A DNA stretch of 64,000 bases from Stomoxys calcitrans. Taxonomy: Eukaryota; Arthropoda; Insecta; Diptera; Muscidae. The notes beneath the pieces were generated by a model. That model searched no databases. It saw only the letters and a list, made by a program, of their open reading frames with translations, and was not told the DNA's origin. Location: assembly GCF_963082655.1 (NCBI RefSeq), contig NC_081552.1:191282075-191346074 (forward strand), given 5' to 3'. The position numbers and the translations under genes were made by a program. Of the stretch, positions 33,583 through 43,508 are shown in pieces. The stretch's first letter is position 1; each line of letters begins with the position of its first letter.

Positions 33583-33710
33583 CAATACCTCACAAAAGTC
33601 GCCTGCATAAGGAGAAGATAGCCATCGCTGGAATTTTTTTTTTTCGTTCTCTCGAGGATTTGAACCCTGGCTAAAAACATTATAAGCAACCATGGTAACC
33701 TCTGCATCCA
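33583..33710 (-). mobile_element. tRNA-derived SINE head fragment
   Basis: On the minus strand: GCAGAGGTTACCATGG, then CAGGGTTCAAATCCTCGAG (decayed B-box), AGCGATGGCTATC and GCAGGCGACTTTTGTGAGGTATT. It matches the head half of the SINEs at 41.2 and 63.1 kb with a T-run insertion. Confidence 0.65.
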
Positions 33711-33734
33711 ATTTGAGTTTGCACTGTGGTGATC

Positions 33735-33925
33735 AATTTTTATACCCACGACCGAATTGCAACACATCGAAATATTAATTTTCAATCCTAGAAACCATAT
33801 ATATTTTGATCGTCGTACAAATCTAAGACGATCTAGCCTTGTCCGTCTGTCTGTTGAAATAGCGCTACAGGCTTTCAAAATTCAGATAATTAGCTGAAAC
33901 TTTGCACATATCCTCTCCCGCGCGG
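33735..33925 (+). mobile_element. DINE-like end fragment, divergent
   Basis: TTTATACCCACGACCGAATTGC, CATCGAAATATTAAT, ATATATTTTGATCGTCG, GATCTAGCCTTGTCCGTCTGTCTG. Only the conserved end and microsatellite region are present; no internal units. Confidence 0.6.
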
Positions 33926-33978
33926 GGTAACAATATTGTCGCGATACATGGGCTTAAGGGCTGAATCTAGGGTCGGTA

Positions 33979-34032
33979 CATTCACCTGGGAAATCATAAT
34001 GCCCTGGGGCGCCAACGTTTCCCAGGTGAATG
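33979..34032. repeat. Perfect 15-bp inverted repeat (hairpin)
   Basis: CATTCACCTGGGAAA at 33979-33993 is the exact reverse complement of 34018-34032, with a 24-nt GC-rich spacer. It is not part of any repeat family that I recognise here. Confidence 0.9.
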
Positions 34033-34299
34033 CAGTGACATCGGATTCAACCTGAAGTAAAATGTATCCCAAAAATACAAACATGAGTGACAATATTACA
34101 AAGAGTAACTCTTCAGTTGGTCAGCGGTCCAGTACCGCGAATCCACCCGAACTAGCACGTTTGGCAGGGAGACACAATATCTGCAGGTCCCAACCTCATG
34201 TTATACACAACAAACAAGCAAACAACATCCACTATACCTAAACTCTGTATACAATATACTGACCCGACAATACTACATTGACTTGCCCCCCTGCGAGCA

Positions 34300-35330
34300 T
34301 TCCTGCGATGGACTCTCGGGAGTTGGAGCGATCCAGCTTAATTAGACGGATGAAGAGGACGTCTAGATGGTCTGCTATGACCCAACAGCAGCTGGAACCT
34401 CAACTCCTGGTGGAGCGGCGGGTACCTCGCAGGGGTTAAAACGGAAAGTACAGAAGAGGGGCGAGCAGAAACGGTAAGAAGGCTACAAGCGGTCCTTACG
34501 GTATTTGAGGAAGATGGAGGGTCTAGAGCCATCACTCTGACGATTCGTGACAAGCGTTTAATGCGCAAGCATTGGTTTCACGTCAAGAGTCTGTGATGAA
34601 CACTACTTTCGTGGAACGTATGCGGCCCTCTGCTAGATCGGACGGTAGCGGAACTGATTCTGACGCAAACACTACAGCTGGAAATGTCACATACGCTACA
34701 AACAAGACCGAGACCGCCTGTGGAAGCACTGCGTGCAAAATACCAGGCCAAGAAATGGGCAAAACTGTTAAGCCAATGCCTTTCATTGATCCTGCCGTTA
34801 GAGCCAGCAAGGGTGGTCAGTAGAGTGTCCTCCCGGCAAGGGTACGTCACTCAAATGACAAGTCCCATCCAGGGAACAAGCGGCAGCGATCTGGCGATGC
34901 GCAGTCACCTGATGGACCAAAAGGTCCAAGAAATGGATCAGTTTGTCATCAGCGCCTGAACTACAGGTGGCTATCCTGGACCGGAGCAATCTTGAAGGCC
35001 GGCTGTCTACTGAGAGATGGTTGTTATTCGAAGAGAAGGTATTCCGAGCTCTATCAGAAGTTAGAGGTGGCCCCGATTGATCAGATCCCCGCTAGACGAC
35101 CCCACGAGTGTGGATTCCCCCTCTTGTATTGGAGAACAAAGCCATACTCAGGCTGCTTAAAGGGCAGAATAAGCATCTGCTAGCGGAGAGCTGGACAATT
35201 GTAAGGGGACAAGCGAGGCACAAAGATAATGGCAAGGATCTCTGGATGAGGTTTGACTCAGAATCCTTGTCACTCCTGAGGTCCTCGCTGGGAGAGACCA
35301 AGTTCGGCTTAAAGTAGGTGAGAATGGTCC
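34300..35330 (+). pseudogene. L-C ORF1 (gag-like) relic
   Basis: A start-like MDSRELERSSLIRRM is followed by frames broken several times, with blocks such as FEEKVFRALSEVRG-like sequence and KDNGKDLWMRFDSESLSLL near 35200-35260. Position directly before ORF2 and GC content support ORF1. I cannot confirm a specific domain. Confidence 0.5.
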
Positions 35331-35370
35331 TGCCCGCCAATGATGACAACACCACCCAGGGAGCTAGGGG

Positions 35371-36340
35371 CCATGGCCTGCCTGAGATTAGTGCAGATTA
35401 ACCTGCACCCCTCAGAGACTGCCATGGATGAGCTGCGGGGAGCGATGGCACTGATGTGGCCCTCGTTCAGGAGCCGTGGTTGCGAGGTAACAAGGTTCGG
35501 GAACTCAGATCACGAAATCTGAATCTAGATATCGCAATACCTACATATGTGGCCTACAAGGATGATCTCAACAGGGACGTCGTTGATGAGGAGAAAAAAG
35601 TGGGCAGTCCGCACTTTCCGGCCATTCAAGTCGGGCGGACCTGACGGAATTAGCCCGCGACTGCGGCAGGAGCCGCTTCGAGTCATCCTGACCTGGCTTG
35701 CGCGGATTTTCCGAGCGAGCCTGGCATGGTCCTACAAACCAAGGGCATGGAGAGAGGTCAAGATTGTCTTTATCGCCAAAGCGGGATGTATAAATCACAG
35801 TACGACGAAGTCTGTCATCGTCTTAGCTGCAAACACTGGAAAGACTGATTGACCTGAAGGGAAGGGGGGTATCACGTTGGAAAACTTCAGTGGGGCACAA
35901 CACGCATAACTCAAATGCAGGTCGGTGGAGACGGCCCTTCACGAGGCGGTACAGGTGGTCGAGACGTCTCTCCGTGAGAAGGAGTATGCTTTGGCGGCCT
36001 TCTTGGATCTTGAGGGGGCCTTAAATAATATGGAAAAAGGGTCGATAATCGCCGCAATGGACCGCACTGAGATTAACCCCATTATCTCCCAGTGGACCAA
36101 TAATATGAATTATGGTAGGATTATTAATGCGAACCTGGGAGATAGTGTGGTCAGAAGTCAGATGACCAGAGGAACGCCCCAAGAAGGGGTGTTCTCTCCG
36201 ATTCTATGAGACCTCGTGATTAATGAAATCCTTTTGGAACTCGGTGGGGATGACACGAGGATTATCGCTTATGTGGACGACGTCGTGCTGCTAGTCCGAG
36301 GCAGGTTCCTGTCGACGATCAGCGAGATCATGGAAGGGTC
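35371..36340 (+). pseudogene. L-C ORF2: start, fused to RT after endonuclease deletion
   Basis: ORF2 begins MACLRLVQINLHPSETAM, the usual start of R1-type endonucleases, with VALVQEPWLRGNK in a shifted frame. Within about 100 codons it reaches FKSGGPDGISPRLRQE, the RT entry motif, so the endonuclease core is missing. The RT has KPRAWREVKIVFIAKAG, motif A as AFLDLEGALNNM, motif B as TRGTPQEGVFSPIL followed by TGA (36207-36209), and motif C as AYVDDVVLLVRG. Catalytic aspartates are kept. Confidence 0.82.
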
Positions 36341-37880
36341 ACTAAGGGGATTGTTGCGATAGGCTACCAGAAATGGTTTGAATCAACCCAAGGAAGCCAG
36401 AGCTGGTGCTTTTCACCCGTAGATATAAGATACCGGAGATCAGACTTCCGACCCACCCTGTCGCTGTTGAAGGAGGCGAAGGACCTTGGCACAGTCCACG
36501 ATTCGAAACTGTCCTGTCCTCGGAATACTAAGGAAAGAAGCCGTAAGGCACTGTGCGCTTTATACTCCTACAGGAGGATGTTTGGTAGAAAGTGTGTGTG
36601 TGGGGGGGGGTAACACCAAGATGATTTATTGAATGTATACGGCCATCGTGAGACCAGTACTGACCTATGGAGCACTTGTATGGAGGAAGGCCGTGGAGAA
36701 GAGGACACGTACGAGGGAGTTCGAAAAGGTCCGGAGACGGACCTGCAAGGTTGTAGGCGTGCTTATATCCGCACCGCAGGCAGGCCTGGAAGTAATGCTG
36801 GATATGCAGCCCTTTGAGGCTTATATTTGGAACTGCGCCGCCAAGGTAGCGTCTACGCTGACGGAGTTCAGGGTGCTGAAGCAGAACGGTTGCCGCCACA
36901 GTTCGATTCTGGGTTATGGATGCGGAGGGTAGAATTAGGAGGATCTCCGACTACCTGGTACCAGTGCCGACTGGGGGGAGGGTAGAATGAGGAGGATCTT
37001 CGACTACCTGGTACCAGTGCCGACTGGGGGAGGACATTCATTTTCCTCAGAGAAAGGGATGAATGGAGAGTGAATGCTGTACTTGAGGAGAATGAGACCT
37101 CGATCTACACCGATGGCTCCAAGAAGCAGACTGGATCGGGGTCTACTTTGACGCACTCAATATCGGCATGTCTCTGGAATGCCGGACAAGTTAACTGTCT
37201 TTCAGGCAGAGGACTGTGCCATTACAGTAGCCGCAAGAAAAAATTCTGGTAAGGGGCTTACCGCCCTCGAAACTCAGAATTTATGTGGACAGTATGGCGG
37301 CGCTCAAGTCTTTGGGGTCGAGGATGATGAGGTCGAGATGCGTGGCGGATTGTTTGGAATCTCTGGATTGGTTCCGGGTCCACGATGTGACATGGGTTCC
37401 TTGAATTGAGGGGATTCCAAGAAATGAAAATGGGAAGGAGTGCGCCAGGAAGGGTTCGTCTGCGTCGAGTGGTCCAGCCTTCGGTCTTGCCTAGGTGCCT
37501 ATTGTCGAGCTACTGAACACAGTGGAAGGGATGGCAAGAGCGGCGTCTGTGGCAAGATGGGACTCTGTGGATGGTTGCCGGACTGCAGAGGCGCTCTGGC
37601 CTGCCATCGACCGGAAGAGGACGAGGTGGTTGCTGGCGTTCGATAAGAGGTCGATGAAGGTACTCATCAACCTTTGCAGGGGTCATAAACGGGTACTAGG
37701 CTGCATGGTGGTGCTCATAGGAATACCGCACAATGATTTCTGCAGGAGTTGCCTCGATGAGGATGAGGAGTAGACTATCGAGCACTTGCTATGTTCATGT
37801 CCGGGTCATAGGGACGTTGGCTCTCCATTCTGGGGAGCCGTTTCTTCAGCGATTTGGTTAGTTAGACCAGAACAAACATC
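36341..37880 (+). pseudogene. L-C ORF2: RNase H and C-terminus
   Basis: The thumb region has MYTAIVRPVLTYGALVWRKA. A ~50-bp stretch (GGTAGAATxAGGAGGATCT...GTACCAGTGCCGACTGGGGG) occurs twice in tandem at 36926-37030. RNase H shows TSIYTDGSKKQTGSG with the first catalytic aspartate. Later GIPRNENGKECARKGS is a decayed last motif. The C-terminus has KRTRWLLAFDKRSMKVLINL and a Cys-rich FCRSCLDEDEE...EHLLCSCPGH block. Multiple stops. Confidence 0.78.
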
Positions 37881-37890
37881 TCAAAGTCCT

Positions 37891-38990
37891 CTGAGACATA
37901 GAAATTGAATCGTTCAGCGCTAATTGAAGTCTGAGAAATCTCCCCTCTAGTATGTTCGTGCCCATTTAATATTTATTCACCAGAAACTTTCAAATCACTG
38001 TGCCTTACATATTCTGCATACGAATTAAATCGATCGGAATAGATGTCTGAGCAGTAAAGCGCATGCTCGCTCTGCTCTGCACTATGAAAATGAAGTGAAA
38101 ACATTTATGTGTACGCCTGTCTACCTTTCTGGCTGTTCAAATCGATTTACCGGCAACTTAATTATATCGCTGCCAGCCGGGACTACAATATCAATGGTAT
38201 AGTTCCAAGAGCGGCTTGCATCTACGTCCTGACAATGGCATTGGCAACAAGTGCGTGTAGATGCAATTTAATGTACGAAACATGTTGGCAGTATGTTTGG
38301 CCGGCCAACAAAATCGAACGATGAATGAACGATGGAACTTCTTGCTCGTTGCCGTGATTTCTTTAATTGACTCTACGCTTTGGTTGTTTTTTTTTACGTT
38401 AACTTTGTCTTTTTGGCAATGTAAAAATGTGAAAAGCCCACCCATAAACCGAACGGACGATCGGACCAACAATGGCCAACCACCATTACAAGCAACATAC
38501 AAACACATTGAATTGAAATTTGTTTAAAATTATCTGAATTGAAACCAATGATGTAAAAAAAAAGTCAAAAATGAAAAGACAAAAGCAACGATATGGGGGA
38601 ATTGTTAAAGACCCATGAAATTCCTTCTGAATCGATGTATAATTCATTCATTTGATGGCCTTTCGTTACAATGTTGGGCATGCCAGTAAAGATGTGAGCA
38701 AAAAAGCATTAACCCAGCTTCATAATGGCGGTTCATTGTGAAAGTTTCTTTTTTTTTTAAATTTAAGGTCCTTTCTTGGTCTACTTATTCATTATAACTA
38801 GTGGTCACCAAAAGCATGAATTTAAGACAATGTGTGCCACGAAAGATATTAGAAAATATGTGGATCCAAGGAGCTTTTATTTCGTTCCCCAAAAATATCT
38901 CCAATCCTCGATGTAGGCGCTAGAAATTTTTACAACCGTTCAGGGATTACCATAATATTACCATTTTCCTCCATGAGGTTGATGGTACGT
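37891..38990. other. Unique non-coding stretch
   Basis: AT-rich, no repeat family or coding motif recognised. Confidence 0.5.
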
Positions 38991-38994
38991 TTCC

Positions 38995-40242
38995 AATGGA
39001 GCGGCTGATCTAAATCCCAAAAAAGGGGGTATGTTGCTGTGGACCTAGGACCAGGATATAGGGAAAATATTCACAATAAGGTGGAGAAACCGATTGCTGG
39101 CTTCACACCCTCTTCTCAACCTAACCTAATCTAAGGAGGAGAATTCAAGTATAGCTAAGGATAAGGAGAAGGAAGTATACGAGGAAAAGCACGATGTCCT
39201 GGGGAGAAACAAGTCAATCTCAAGATCCAATTCCCACCCTGTACGTCGAATAGAGATGTTAGTCTCAGTCAGACTCTTTAAGCTGAAGCACGTAGGACCC
39301 CCGAGTCTTCATGGAGGACTGTGACTTCCAAAAGGACGACACAGCCATCACGGATGAGGAAGATGGCCGCTGAAAATAGTCAGGAGCCGAGTAATGTTGG
39401 ACTATGAGTCGGACTCAGTCAGACGCTTTAAGCTGAAGCGCTCAGGGCCCCTGAGTCTTCATGAAGGACTGTGACTGCCAAAAGGACAACACACCCATCA
39501 CGGAAGGATGGGCGCTGAAAAAGGAAAGGAGCCTCTTACACCAGAGTGGCAAAGAAGTAGAGCGGCTGATCTAAATCGCAAAAAAGGGGATATGTTGAGG
39601 AGGACTTACGTTCACCTGCACTCTTAGGACCAGGACCCGATAACTGGCTTAAGTTATGTCAATTGTGGCATGCAGCGGATTAATATCCGTACCCTCTTTC
39701 CATCCTAACCTTAACTAAGGAGGAGAATTCGAATATATCTAAGGATAAGGAACAATATGAGGAAAAGCACGATGTCCTGTAGAGAAACAAGTCAATCTGA
39801 AGATCCAATCCCCACCGATAACTGGCTTAGGTTATGTCAATTGTGGCATAGGGAGGATTAAAATCAGTAGCCTCTTTCCATCCTAACCATAACTAAGGAA
39901 GAGAATTCGAATATATCTAAGGATAAGTAACAATATGAGGAAAAACACGATGTCCTGCGGAAACCTGGGGAGAAACAAATCACTCTGAAGATCCAATCCC
40001 CACCATGTACGTTGAATAGACATGTTTGACTATAAGTCGGACTCAGTCAGAAGGGTGTTCAAATAGGCATGATGGTGGATTTGATTCTGTCGAATGAGGA
40101 TTTGGAGTTCACCATGATCCCAGCTTACATGCACGCGCGGTCCGTGAGCCTTCATGGAGGACTGTGGCTTCCCAAAGAACAACACAGCCATCACGGAAGG
40201 GGAAGATAGCCGCTGATAACGACAAAAAGCTGCCCTCTTACA
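38995..40242 (+). repeat. L-A 5' region with reiterated blocks, including 3'-tail-like sequence
   Basis: Block 1 (GCGGCTGATCTAAATC, 39000 and 39560) occurs twice. Block 2 (ACTGGCTTA...CCTCTTTCCATCCTAACC, similar to the L-A 3' end) occurs three times (about 39085-39130, 39645-39712, 39820-39890). Each block 2 runs directly into block 3 (AAGGAGGAGAATTCGAATAT...CACGATGTCCTG). Block 4 (ACTCAGTCAGAC...TCTTCATGGAGGACTGTG...CAGCCATCACGG) occurs three times. Spacing between block 3 copies is about 583 and 180 bp. Confidence 0.75.
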
Positions 40243-40252
40243 CCAGAGTGGC

Positions 40253-40353
40253 TAATCCAATGGCAGCCGGTTGTACGTACCGGATTGACCCGATGGATTC
40301 CTTCATCGGCAAGGGCTGCCGGCTCAGTGTACAAAACACTGCTACAACAACAA
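40253..40353 (+). mobile_element. 101-bp CAA-tailed retroposon with target duplication
   Basis: Body GGCAGCCGGTTGTACG...GGGCTGCCGGCTCAGTG with pairing words GGCAGCC/GGCTGCC and CCGATG/CATCGG, ending CTACAACAACAA. It is flanked by CCAGAGTGGC at 40243-40252 and 40354-40363. The paralogous block near 39535-39560 reads ACACCAGAGTGGCAAAGAAG without the insert, giving an empty-site control. No tRNA promoter boxes seen; it may be the 3' end of an unidentified LINE. Confidence 0.85.
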
Positions 40354-40889
40354 CCAGAGTGGCAAAGAAACGTAACAGAGATGAGCTAACTTAGGCAGTC
40401 ATCAATATGGGTAGTGCATCCGGTAAGGTTTCACTAGATCGTCGGTCCTAGGTGAGGCATTTGGTAAACGATTGGGTTACCGAACATGTATTGAATTCTG
40501 AAGGGGGTCCACCCATACGAATTATCAGCGGCGAGTATAGAGATGACATCTTAACGCTGCGCTTTGCTTCAGCGGAATGTATTGTTAAAAAGCTCATTGG
40601 AAGTATCCATACTTTCTGGGGCGCAAAGCTCGACTTTGTGAAAAAGATGGACATTCCACAGCTCACAAAGGTGACGATCTTTATCAAGGATGTGGGCGGT
40701 GAAATCGCGATGAAACACATGATGGAAGTCTTGAACAAGCAAAACCAAGATTTTGTCTTAGAGAAATGGGAGGCCTTCCACAGGGAGAAGAAAGAGGAAG
40801 AAACTCTCCTTGTGGTTGGCATTGGTCAAGTCTCCGTGTCGAGTTTAGCTAAAACTTAAGGCATGGTGTACTACGGGAGCAAGACCGTC

Positions 40890-42185
40890 TTTTTCAAGAT
40901 TGGGAAGACTAGGATAGGCAGAAATTCTCATATTGAGGCCGTGCGGTGGTAAAAATTGCAAATTTTGCCCATGAACATTCCACTAAGGAACAGGGGCAAA
41001 CTTCTCACATATCTATGAGTGCAGTCCTATTCAAGTTTAAGCTCAATGATAAGGGGCCTCGTTTTTATAGCCGAGTCCGAACGGCGTGCCGCAGTGCCAC
41101 ACCTCTTTGGAGAGAAGTTTTATATGGCATAGTACCTCACAAATGTTGCCAGCATTCGGAGAAGAAAACCACCGCTGAAAATTTTTTCTGGTGTTCTCGG
41201 CAGGATTCGAACCCAGGCGTTCAGCGTTATAGGCGGACATGCTAACCTCTGCGCTACGGTGGCCTCTGTGCAGTGGCAGGTGACTCAATACCGCCCAACG
41301 AACAGGGGGCTGGCGACCCGACAATCACCGCCTCTCTCAATATTGGAAAGACTGGGATAAGCAAAGTTCATAATTCTAAAATATCAGGCCGTTCAGTGGC
41401 GAGGGACCCAACACAGCCTAACAAAATGGGAACCGACAATGGACCCATCACCGACTTCAAATTTTTAATATTGAAACATTAGGCAGCGCAACGATAGAAG
41501 TCTCAATGCTGCCTAATGAACAGGGAGCCGACGATGAGATCACCACCTACTCCCAAGAAGCCCATTTACTCAAGATTTGGAGGACTAGGATAGGCAAAGA
41601 CCCTAATATTGGAAGATCAGACAATGCAGGGACGTGAAACTCAGTACAGCCTAAGAAAAAGGGACCCAACGATGCAACCAGCACCGACTCTTTCAAGATT
41701 CGAGAGACTATGATATGCAAAGATCCTAATATTGAAACATCCGGCAGCGCAGTGACAGGACTCTCAATGCAGCCTTACAAACAGGGACCCGATGACGGAC
41801 CCATCACCGATTTCAAGATTCGGAAGGCTATGATAGGTAAATATCCAATATTGAAACATTAGGCAACGCAGCGACAGAAGTCTCAATGCAGCCTTACGAA
41901 CATGGAACCGACGAGGAGACCATCACCTACTCCCAAGAAGCCTATTTACTCAAGATTTGGAAGACTAGGATAGGCAAAGATCGTAAAGATCAAAACAGCC
42001 TAACGAAAAGGGACGCCACGACGGAACCAACACCGACTCTTAATATTTGGAAGTCAAGGATAAGCAAAGACTCTAACATGGAAACATCAGGCAGTGCAGT
42101 GACAGGGCTTTCAATGCAGCCTAACGAACAGGGAGCCGACGATGAGACCATCACGCACTCCCAAGAAGCCCATTTCCTACAGCAC
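40890..42185 (+). repeat. Coding tandem repeat in the L-A ORF1 C-terminus (~115-135-bp units)
   Basis: Unit marker GACTAGGATAGGCAAAGA and variants lies near 40905, 41346, about 41460 (weak), 41583, 41707, 41824, 41960 and 42051. Units translate to roughly WKTRIGKDPNIETSGSA followed by MQPNEQGADDETIT. Lengths are mostly multiples near 39-45 codons, with one shortened unit at the end. This is an ORF1 minisatellite with degenerate copies. Confidence 0.72.
40951..41268 (-). mobile_element. tRNA-derived SINE, full-headed, in L-A ORF1
   Basis: On the minus strand it starts GGCCACCGTAGCGCAGAGG (A-box region), then TTAGCATGTCCGCC and B-box GGGTTCGAATCCTG, then the shared body, ending CATGGGCAAAATTTGCAATTTT. 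It is flanked by GTGCGGTGG (about 40942) and GTGCAGTGG (about 41271), a probable target duplication with one mismatch. Confidence 0.87.
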
Positions 42186-42187
42186 CA

Positions 42188-43500
42188 ATGATTAATGTCA
42201 TTCAGATAAACCTCCACCGGAGTGAGACAGCTACTCACGCTCTGATGAAGAAATAACAAAAGCAAGATTTACATTGCCCTAATTCGGGAGCCTGGGATGA
42301 CTTGGAACAAAGTTTCTGGACTGAACCATATCAACTACCAATTATTCTATGCTAACACTGGTACTCGGCCGAGGACCTGCATTATTTGTCGTAAAAATTT
42401 AAATGATGTATTTTCCCCAGAATTGTTAACGTTGGATGCAACAATGTGGCATCACTTTATCTGACTTTCGAATCTCCGACACCGCCACCCACTTCGAAGC
42501 TGCAACGGCTGATGAGGAAGGTAAACCAACAGGAATTGAGGTACTTATAGGGAGCGATTCGAATTCTCACCACATTTCGTGGGATAATATCAACATTAAA
42601 TAGCGGGACCGAACTTTTACAGAATTCTTGACTACTAACGACCTAGGTTAGGTTAGGTAAGAGTGGCAGTCCTTTACAGAATCACTTAGACAATTTTTAA
42701 TTCCATTGTGATACCACAGTAACGACAGACCAAGGCTTCTGGCAGGAATCGAACCCACGACCCCTGCACTGGTAATCCAAGCACGCTACCAACTCGACTA
42801 CCGGGGCGCCCTACTAACGACCTGACTTAACACTTAATATTGGTAACACCGCTACCTTTGTTTATAGGATTAAGAAGGAGGGTCTAGGTGAGACAATATG
42901 TTCGGAAATGGGGGATTAGGGGTCTACCTGGATCATTCCTTCTCTAAACATCGATACAATAGGTTTAGAATAGCATGGCCAGCGCAGAATCCGATAAGCT
43001 TCCGTAATAAGTTGAAAACCAACTAGACACAATTTTAAAGACTACTCAGTTGCCTAAGCATAAAAGACATTGACGATAATGTCAATAGGATTACGACTGC
43101 ACTGGTGGCTTCTTTTGAAGAAAGTTGTCCTCCTCGAGAAAGAAAATCAGCCCAAGAAAGCCCTGAATGACCGTGGAGATGCGCAACATTGGGAAAGAGA
43201 TCTGGGAAAGAGAAAGAGAGCATGTCGTAAAAAAGTAGAAGTTTTTTGGCATGTGTATTACATACGGCTTAAGGAATACAATAAGATTATCAGAGCGGCA
43301 AAACGTGACTCCTGGAAAGCTTCTGCGAACAGGATATAGAGTTAATGTCGAAGCCTGAAACGCTAGTAGACGACATGGGGAGTGAGAGCACAGACAACGG
43401 AGGACATGTTGAGGATTTTGATGAAAACGCACTATCCCCAGGGGACTCACGGAGACACCGGAATCTTGGAATAATGATGTTGATCGAAGGTTTATCATAA
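42188..43500 (+). pseudogene. L-A ORF2 endonuclease domain
   Basis: Starts MINVIQINLHRSETATHAL. Then (frameshifted) IREPGMTWNKVSGLNH, RPRTCIICRKNLN, and IGSDSNSHHISWDNINI (about 42545) with the acid/asparagine and His motif of EEP nucleases. It cuts target DNA to prime reverse transcription. A SINE splits it at 42645-42810. The spacer before the RT has lysine/arginine-rich frames (43070-43339). The ATG overlaps the ORF1 stop in an ATGA. Confidence 0.8.
42645..42810 (-). mobile_element. tRNA-derived SINE of a second family, 166 bp, (CCTAA)n tail, 13-bp TSD
   Basis: On the minus strand: GGCGCCCCGGTAGTCGAGTT (A-box TAGTCGAGTTGGTAGCG), B-box GGGTTCGATTCCTGCC, a short body (GTTACTGTGGTATCACAATG), tail CTTACCTAACCTAACCT. 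It is flanked by CTACTAACGACCT at 42632-42644 and 42811-42823. The body is unlike the SINE at 40951. The head looks like a tRNA, but the lack of mature tRNA ends and the tail make it a SINE, not a tRNA gene. Confidence 0.92.
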
Positions 43501-43508
43501 CAAAATTT

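Larger units (their letters stand above)
34270..37890 (+). mobile_element. R1/LOA-like LINE, family L-C, decayed and endonuclease-deleted
   Basis: Order: ORF1 (34300-35330), start of ORF2 (35371), RT (35625-36330), connection, RNase H (37090-37500), C-terminus to about 37880. It is GC-richer than its surroundings. Most of the endonuclease is missing (see ORF2). No tail or TSD could be defined. Confidence 0.75.
40364..42191 (+). pseudogene. L-A ORF1 (gag-like, DUF4780-type domain plus repeat-rich C-terminus)
   Basis: The product would bind element RNA. The domain frame (40452-40859) reads VNDWVTEHVLNSE, DILTLRFASAECIVKKLIG, FWGAKLDFVKKMDIPQLTK, then ETLLVVGIGQVSVSSLAKT. After a TAA (40857) it continues GMVYYGSKTVFFKIGKTRIG. 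The WxGAKLxxV and DIP spacing resembles the DUF4780 domain of related ORF1s. The C-terminal third is a tandem peptide repeat (40890-42185), interrupted by a SINE. It ends at TGA 42189-42191, overlapping the ORF2 start. Confidence 0.68.

Noticed and set aside
34572..34959. Overlapping small genes in several frames
   Set aside because: They overlap on both strands in GC-rich decayed LINE ORF1 sequence. Chance frames of a LINE relic explain them.
38109..38527. Open frames in unique DNA as exons
   Set aside because: Both strands are open over the same stretch, with no conserved motif.
42738..42810. Functional tRNA gene on the minus strand
   Set aside because: A- and B-boxes are present, but it is joined to a SINE body with (CCTAA)n tail and target duplication.
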